A DNA stretch of 64,000 nucleotides from Bedellia somnulentella. Its lineage: Eukaryota; Arthropoda; Insecta; Lepidoptera; Bedelliidae. Where the stretch lies: the NCBI GenBank assembly GCA_963576735.1, contig OY755174.1:7254001-7318000 (forward strand), in the 5' to 3' direction. The position numbers and the translations under genes were made by a program. The notes beneath the pieces were generated by a model, which was not told the origin of the DNA, searched no databases, and saw only the letters and a program-made list of their open reading frames with translations. This document shows, piece after piece, positions 58,889 through 64,000 of this stretch (position 1 is its first letter; each line of letters opens with the position of its first letter).

Positions 58889-59900
58889 GTCTTTAAAATC
58901 TGATAGTTCATCAGTTTCATCACATTTTGGAATAACAAGATTTCAAAATGTTTTACAAACAGTAGACGTGCATCCTTCAGGACTTTAAGAAAAATTTCTT
59001 TATACATATCATTCCGTGTCTCGGAGGGCACATTAAGCCTTCGGTTCCGGGTACTATAAAGATGTGTAGTAGTCATTAGCCTGCCAACCCGCTCTTGGCG
59101 AGCGTCGTGGACTATGCCCAAATAACTCTATATAGGGTAGGCTCAAGCCCTTCAATGAGAACATATATGTGCTTTAAGAGTTTTTTTAAATTAATAATCA
59201 TATTGCTTTTCGGTATATAAATAAAATCATAATATAAATTATCAGTGAGCAAGTAAAATATATTTTCTTCTTAAATTATATATATGACATTAAGTAACAA
59301 CACGTAATATTAAATCGCTTACCATAATACTAATTAAAAATAACTCACTCTCATAGTATAACTCTTAAAAAAACTAGGCAACTAGTTATATTAAAACGGT
59401 GACGTTTAATGTAATAAAAACTCAAATAATTCAACTGATGATGAAATAAAATTAAATGTAAAAACAACGTTAGGTTTTTAGTATGTGCACTATTAATTTA
59501 AATATTGCACTGTAACTTTTGCTTTAAATTCCTTAAAAATGTATTTTGATCAATAAGCTATTTATTAAGAAAACTATTGTATCCATTACTTAATAAATCA
59601 AATAAGAGATCTTATAAATGAACTTGGAAAAATCTTATTTAACTCACCAATTCGAAATTGTGTTGATTTATTTAGATTAGTGATATATCACATCTAAAAT
59701 CATGTGAAAAAAAAAATTGTTTACATATAAAACAATTTGTATTAGTATTATACGATTCATAAAGTAATTTAAAATTCGCGCCTCTAGCAACGGCTTGGTT
59801 GAATGGTTCTGAATGAGCCGTTCTTCTGCGCCACACCGGAAACTACACTAGCGCCTCTAGTGGTGGCGCACTGTACTATTTACTTGTTCTTTCTTCGGCG

Positions 59901-60097
59901 TCCTCTGATTTTATGAAATGAAATTGTTCGGAATGTGATCGCCATATTGCTTCCGTGAATGGAGTGGATTATTCGTTGATTTCTCCACTATTATGACTAC
60001 AATATGAAAATAAAGTGAATTGTAACGCGCGAGAGTGAATGCTTCATCAAAGAGGCATTACTTTAATTGTTTTAATACATCGCATCCATCGTAAAAG
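59901..60097 (+). other. 5' UTR exon and promoter area of the polyglutamine gene
   Basis: The donor AAAG|GTAAGT at 60097/60098 pairs with an acceptor TGTTGTAG just before 60417. The start of the exon is a guess. Upstream, at 59770-59880, there is CpG-containing sequence with repeated (C)TAGAGGCGC-like motifs. A short upstream ATG lies in the leader. Confidence 0.5.
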
Positions 60098-60422
60098 GTA
60101 AGTTTTATCCTTTCTTTGCTATGACTATATGGCCCAATATTCCACGGGAGTTCGATCCGCTATGCGATAATGAAACTTAAAAAATGCGATTAAGGTTAAT
60201 AATTGCGTGATTTTTGTTATGTTTATTTACATGAATTTGAAAAGTTCTCGCGGTTTTCTTAATCTGTATAAGCTTAAATGAAAAAAATATTTAGAATTAT
60301 GACATTGGTGGGGCATGCAATACGGGGCGTATAGTTCGTTTATGCTGTACATTTTGTACATGTACATAGCAATACATTTGTGCATGTGGTGTGATGAATC
60401 TATCTTGCTGTTGTAGCTGAAC

Positions 60423-60680
60423 ATGTCTTACGAAAAGATGGAGGTGGTTAATCCAGCCGAAAAAGAAGCAAGTGAAGTATTGCACTCGTTGCTCTCAGTG
60501 GAGAGACGGAGTGTGGATAGTAAAGAGTCTATCATAGTGTCGATACCTTCGGAACAGAATGGGGGAGACTATGGTGAAGGAGCTCAGTGGCACACACCAG
60601 TTATGGGCCAACATTCAGTATTTGAAATGACTGCTCCACAAAACATGCAGCCACATCAATATAATGGACACCAAGAGCAG
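60423..60680 (+). CDS. Polyglutamine protein coding exon 1
   Basis: 86 codons from ATG to GAGCAG, donor GTACTT. The exon begins six bases before the ATG, just after the acceptor. Encodes the acidic N-terminus with SEVLHSLLSVERRS, a possible short amphipathic helix. Confidence 0.82.
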
Positions 60681-63634
60681 GTACTTATTTGATTAAAATT
60701 AATATTATGAATATAAACACATCTTCTTTCGCGTTTGATCTAATATCACTATTATCAGGTTTTAAATAATAAACCAGATCTTTCAGTTTGAACCATTCTT
60801 CCACCGATTATTTCAGGATAAGGTTCAATCACACTATGCTGTTACAAATTGTGTAATTTATGAGCAAATGCACTCTGATTGTAAATATTGATAAAATGAT
60901 TGAAAAATAAGTTGTAATTGTTGGCATAGATAGAGAGGATGGATATTAGATATTAATTAACTTTTAAGAATGATTAACCGCTCAAACGCCGGAGCGTAGA
61001 TCTGCGTCAAGAATAAAATCTCCTTCGTGTGCCGCGACATAGATCTACGTCTACACTACCTGCAAGCTTTTTTTCTTGGTTTTCACAGTAAAAAAGCGTT
61101 TTAAGGTATAAATTACTGCGGCAAGAGAGAGACAATGAAATAAGGAAGCAGAGACAATAGTCATAGACTTTTTTTGCGCGCGGCGTATGAGCGGTTAATT
61201 TATAAAAATAATAGACTTAATATAAAACAAAATTAATATTATAAGTTATGTTTTACATGTATTTTGGATTTGTGTGCTTATGATTATGTTATACTTTTTA
61301 ATCAAGCCATCTCAATTATGAATTCTAGGTGCTATGGCAAGGACATACAATACAAGTGGAAAATGGTCAAGCCAACATTCAAGAAATGGAAGGTACCTAC
61401 AACATTGAATTTGAGCCTAACCCTGATGTTGAAGGGGAGACTGTTGAAATGGAACTTACTGAGATAAAACCTAAAGTGGAGAAGAAGGCAGGAAAGAAAA
61501 AGAAAAAATCTGGAGACTCTGACAGTGATGATGATGTAGTTGATAATAAACTAGAGGATAATCCCTCACAGGTAATTTAAAAGCATTAGTCCTTTCTCCT
61601 AATTTATTTTATATCAGACATTACATATAATACATGCATTGCGCAGGGTGGGCTGTGTAGAGGAACATTGGGAAGTGAACAGATAAAGATATTAATTTAT
61701 AGTGAGAAACTATATAGAAATACACTAAATATGTGTTGACATCATTTTCATATTATTCTTAGTGTGGTATACCGCAGCTAAATAATTAAAATATAATTGA
61801 ATCACTTAAGAGGGAAATAGAAAACATAAATTAATCCATTGAAAGGTTGGCTGTTATGACTGGTAATTGTAAAGCCATGGAATTTGTAATTTTATGTAGT
61901 TTAAAGTAATAAATGGGAAGTAGTAGTATAATAAAAAATAATTAGTTATATTTACCTCCCATATACTTAAGTGGCCCCATCCTCTTAGTCACCTTTATTA
62001 CTTTTAGATGGAATATTATGAAAATGTATCCAGTTGTGAAAGAAAAGGGACCAAGATCTTCACTATATGGCATTTAAAGATGTTGTTAAAATACTAGTTT
62101 GTTTGTAGAAAAGCTGCTGTAGAAAATAATTAAAAATGAAAACCACATGCTAATTTACTTATACTCACTTCTATAAATCTCTAGAAGGGGTGGCCAGAGC
62201 TTTGGAATAAGAAATTCCTTAGCCACTTATGGTGGTTTATTTAGTGTCAGCTTCCAATAGTACTACGTCATTTCTTCCCGTGGGTGTTCATAAGATGCAG
62301 CTAAGGCAATTGGGGCTTTTAGGTGATTTTAGGAGACCTGCCACTAAAATCCTTTGTTTAATTTTTATAATCTTATCACACAACTTCCAAAAGTGGCTGA
62401 GAAAATTCTTATTTCAATGCTCTGGCTACCCTTTCTAGGGATTTATAGCCATAAGTATATGTATGAATGAAATTAAATATAGTTTATGAAATTGAATTTA
62501 AACTCTTCGCAAAGTATCCGAATATGGCTGAACTACTAAACATCATGTGATGTTAATTTTGAAACCTAGTGGACCGAGTATTCACATTTTACTTGCTGCT
62601 ACACCTCAACCATGTAAATTTCCACACTATATTTTGCCTCACTGCTCAAAACTTTAATACATTTAGACTAAAGAAACATTGGTGTACGTGCGTCTCAGGA
62701 TTAAGAACCACACCTGTGCATTAGAAGCTGTGCCCTTCCCAATGACCTCCAAGGTTATTTTAAAGTGGATCTAGCCTATCATGTTAAACTACAGCATAAT
62801 TAATAACTTTTGTTGTTTTCAGGTGAAGGATAGATTGAGAAGAGGGTGTGATTGCAAAGACAATTGCTATAGAGGACTTAATCCTGAAGCAGTGTACCGA
62901 CATCGTCTCAACATTGCTGAGCTAACAAAAAGTGAACACGATATGTATTTAATGGGGATCACCATGGCAAGTTTGGCAAATCCAGCGGAAACGTCAAGGC
63001 ATAAAGTAAGAAGGAGACTACGAGCTTGCTATGTTTATCAGGGCCGAAAGGTATGTTTAGAAGCTTTTTTATACCTGGAGAATGTAACACATTATCAACT
63101 AAAGCGTATAAGACAACATGTGATGACTCATGGTGTTGCGCCCCGTGTACACGGCAATGTGGGCAAGAAACCTTACAACACTTTCACCCTTGACATTTAC
63201 AAGCATGCAACCAACTTCTTAAAAGAATATTTAAAACAGCATGCCACATCGCCCAAGGACGTTCAACCATCAGCGGAATCAGGCAAAAAAAATACAAAGG
63301 CTATTCTAATTACTGGAGATTCAAGAAAGCACTTGTTTGAAGCCTACAAAGAATATGGAGAAATTTTGGAGCCTGGAGTAAAACTAATGGGTTACTCTAC
63401 CTTTAGACAGTTCATGAAAGATCAATTCCCGCATGTGAAATTCTGTACGAAAAAGATGGAGCCGCCGAAAGATTTAGTTCCATTCAGAAGTGGGAAATGC
63501 ATGTCGTACGATAAAAACAAGGATCCATTGAGACTGCAGCAGGAGAAAGAGAAATCCGATGCGAAGAAGGCTGCTATGGATGCAAAGAAGAAGCAGGAGG
63601 AGCACGAACGGGAGCAGCAAGCACAACAACAGGC

Positions 63635-63700
<66 letters not shown>

Positions 63701-63992
63701 ACATCAACAACAACAGGTGCAAGTTCAAGTGCAGCACCAACAGATGTCGCAAGGTCACGTGGTGTTGCACGGTCAGCAACCGCAACAGATGCAGCAACAA
63801 ATGTTGGTCCCGCAAGTGAGCCAGCACGGACAGGTTTTGTCACAGCAAGTAGGAGTCAGTTGCGACGACGGCGTAGAAATGCCGCAACAAGTGATACCAT
63901 TAACAGTGGTACAGCAACCGCAACAAGCATACATCGTCACTCCTGTATCACACTTCCAAACGCGAGTCCAAGGCGCCTGGTACCGACACTGA
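60423..63992 (+). CDS. Polyglutamine nuclear-type protein with transposase-like Cys-rich region, three coding exons (556 aa)
   Basis: Exons 60423-60680, 61329-61571 and 62823-63992 (258 + 243 + 1,170 nt), all phase 0; start MSYEKMEVVNPAEKEASEVL. Residues about 140-160 are a Lys-rich plus acidic stretch (KKAGKKKKKSGDSDSDDD), likely a nuclear signal. From residue 168: C176/C178/C182 in RGCDCKDNCYRGL, then VYRHRLNIAELTKSEHDMYL, RKVCLEAFLYLENV, and HGVAPRVHGN with KKPYNTFTLD. The order C-x-C...LT..E..Y.M..., VC..AF, KRI, HGV..RVHGN, P.NT, FR, DLV resembles N-terminal parts of uncharacterised invertebrate transposon-derived proteins (recalled, not searched). Then a charged helix and about 22 glutamines (CAA/CAG), followed by Gln/Val-rich sequence. 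The stop at 63990 is 10 bases before the window end; a further exon cannot be excluded. A transcriptional role is inference. Confidence 0.85.
60681..61328 (+). other. Intron 2 of the polyglutamine gene
   Basis: 648 bp (60681-61328) carrying the TTAA-flanked inverted-repeat element at 60978-61194; the rest is AT-rich. Confidence 0.7.
60978..61194. mobile_element. 217-bp inverted-repeat element with TTAA duplication (piggyBac-like MITE)
   Basis: Ends CCGCTCAAACGCCGG and the complement of CGGCGTATGAGCGG, directly flanked by TTAA at 60974-60977 and 61195-61198. TTAA duplications with CC/GG-rich ends are typical of piggyBac-group non-autonomous elements. Inside, GCGTAGATC / GATCTACGTC form a second inverted pair. 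Confidence 0.7.
61329..61571 (+). CDS. Polyglutamine protein coding exon 2
   Basis: Acceptor AATTCTAG, donor GTAATT, 81 codons from VLWQGHTIQVENGQANIQEM to the KKKKK/DSDSDDD cluster and NPSQ. Confidence 0.82.
61572..62822 (+). other. Intron 3 of the polyglutamine gene
   Basis: 1.25 kb, AT-rich, with a head-to-head pair of family-B copies at 62158-62470. Confidence 0.7.
62158..62470. repeat. Head-to-head pair of family-B copies
   Basis: A minus-oriented fragment (62158-62228, ATACTCACTTCTATAAATCT...CCACTTATGG) meets a nearly complete plus-oriented copy (62240-62470, ending GATTTATAGCCATAAGTATA). Their outer ends are complementary, giving a palindrome about 310 bp across. Confidence 0.65.
62823..63992 (+). 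CDS. Polyglutamine protein coding exon 3
   Basis: Acceptor TTGTTGTTTTCAG; open for 389 codons. The possible donor GGTATG at 63051 is rejected because the frame on both sides of it matches the conserved VC..AF block. The reverse-strand Leu-rich frame and the shifted Ser/Asn-rich frame over the CAG/CAA tract are shadows. Confidence 0.85.
63636..63701 (+). repeat. CAA/CAG triplet tract coding for about 22 glutamines
   Basis: An uninterrupted run of mixed CAA and CAG codons in the polyglutamine gene, bounded by GCG before and CAT after. Mixed codons make it less prone to slippage than a pure CAG run. Confidence 0.85.
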
Positions 63993-64000
63993 CTGACCAG

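Larger units (their letters stand above)
53850..59900. other. Intergenic repeat block
   Basis: Apart from the elements listed separately (RTE-like fragment, Copia 3' end, SINE-A copies, family B and C copies, inverted-repeat element) the interval is AT-rich; 55621-56300 and 58900-59750 show nothing I can name. Confidence 0.65.

Noticed and set aside
63474..63843. Minus-strand Leu-rich and Ala/Val-rich ORFs and a shifted plus-strand Ser/Asn-rich ORF
   Set aside because: They are shadows of the CAA/CAG tract in the polyglutamine gene.
1..64000. CRISPR arrays, operons, prophage or other bacterial systems
   Set aside because: Spliced genes and the repeat landscape are those of an insect nuclear genome; no regularly spaced repeat-spacer array is present.

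Overview
This is a nuclear genomic window from an insect, most likely a moth or butterfly. It is AT-rich, has spliceosomal introns (GT...AG) from about 80 bp to more than 23 kb, and is crowded with short interspersed repeats. The TATG- and TTATG-tailed repeats and the composite Copia, Jockey and RTE remnants fit a lepidopteran genome. The repeat classes are assigned from memory, not by search. I see nothing prokaryotic.

Four protein-coding loci can be supported. (1) On the minus strand, positions 119-27613 carry the 5' four coding exons of a Ryk/Derailed/Doughnut-type Wnt receptor (signal peptide, WIF domain, one membrane helix, first half of an atypical tyrosine-kinase domain). The rest lies before the window. 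A 23.5-kb first intron separates the signal-peptide exon from the others. (2) On the minus strand, positions 37296-51740 carry a complete nine-exon glycogenin gene. The exons join with matching phases into 3,021 nt (1,006 aa). The catalytic domain aligns residue for residue with mammalian glycogenin, including the DxD motif and Tyr195, and is followed by a very long disordered tail with an internal glycogen-synthase-binding motif. (3) On the plus strand, divergent from glycogenin, positions 52514-53849 hold a small two-exon gene (105 aa) that I do not recognise; neither exon is obvious as a long ORF. (4) On the plus strand, positions 60423-63992 hold a three-coding-exon gene for a 556-aa polyglutamine protein with a Cys-rich region that recalls transposase-derived proteins.

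The region 27.6-36.9 kb is a repeat-rich intergenic block. It contains a miniature LTR retrotransposon (TRIM) whose 3' LTR is interrupted by a 779-bp foldback DNA element; both insertions can be dated relative to each other by their target duplications. Next to it are reverse-transcriptase relics and a 448-bp inverted-repeat element with 8-bp duplications. The region 53.9-59.9 kb holds a Copia 3' end split by a SINE, several more SINE copies and a 250-bp inverted-repeat element. At least four repeat families recur: SINE-A (tRNA-like head, TTATG tail, three copies with intact 10-12 bp duplications), family B (about 240 bp, TATG tail), family C (about 80 bp, TATG tail) and SINE-D (a near-complete tRNA-like head).

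Ryk acts in Wnt signalling at the cell surface, glycogenin primes glycogen synthesis in the cytosol, and the polyglutamine protein looks nuclear. Nothing in the sequence suggests that these genes act together; they are ordinary neighbours.
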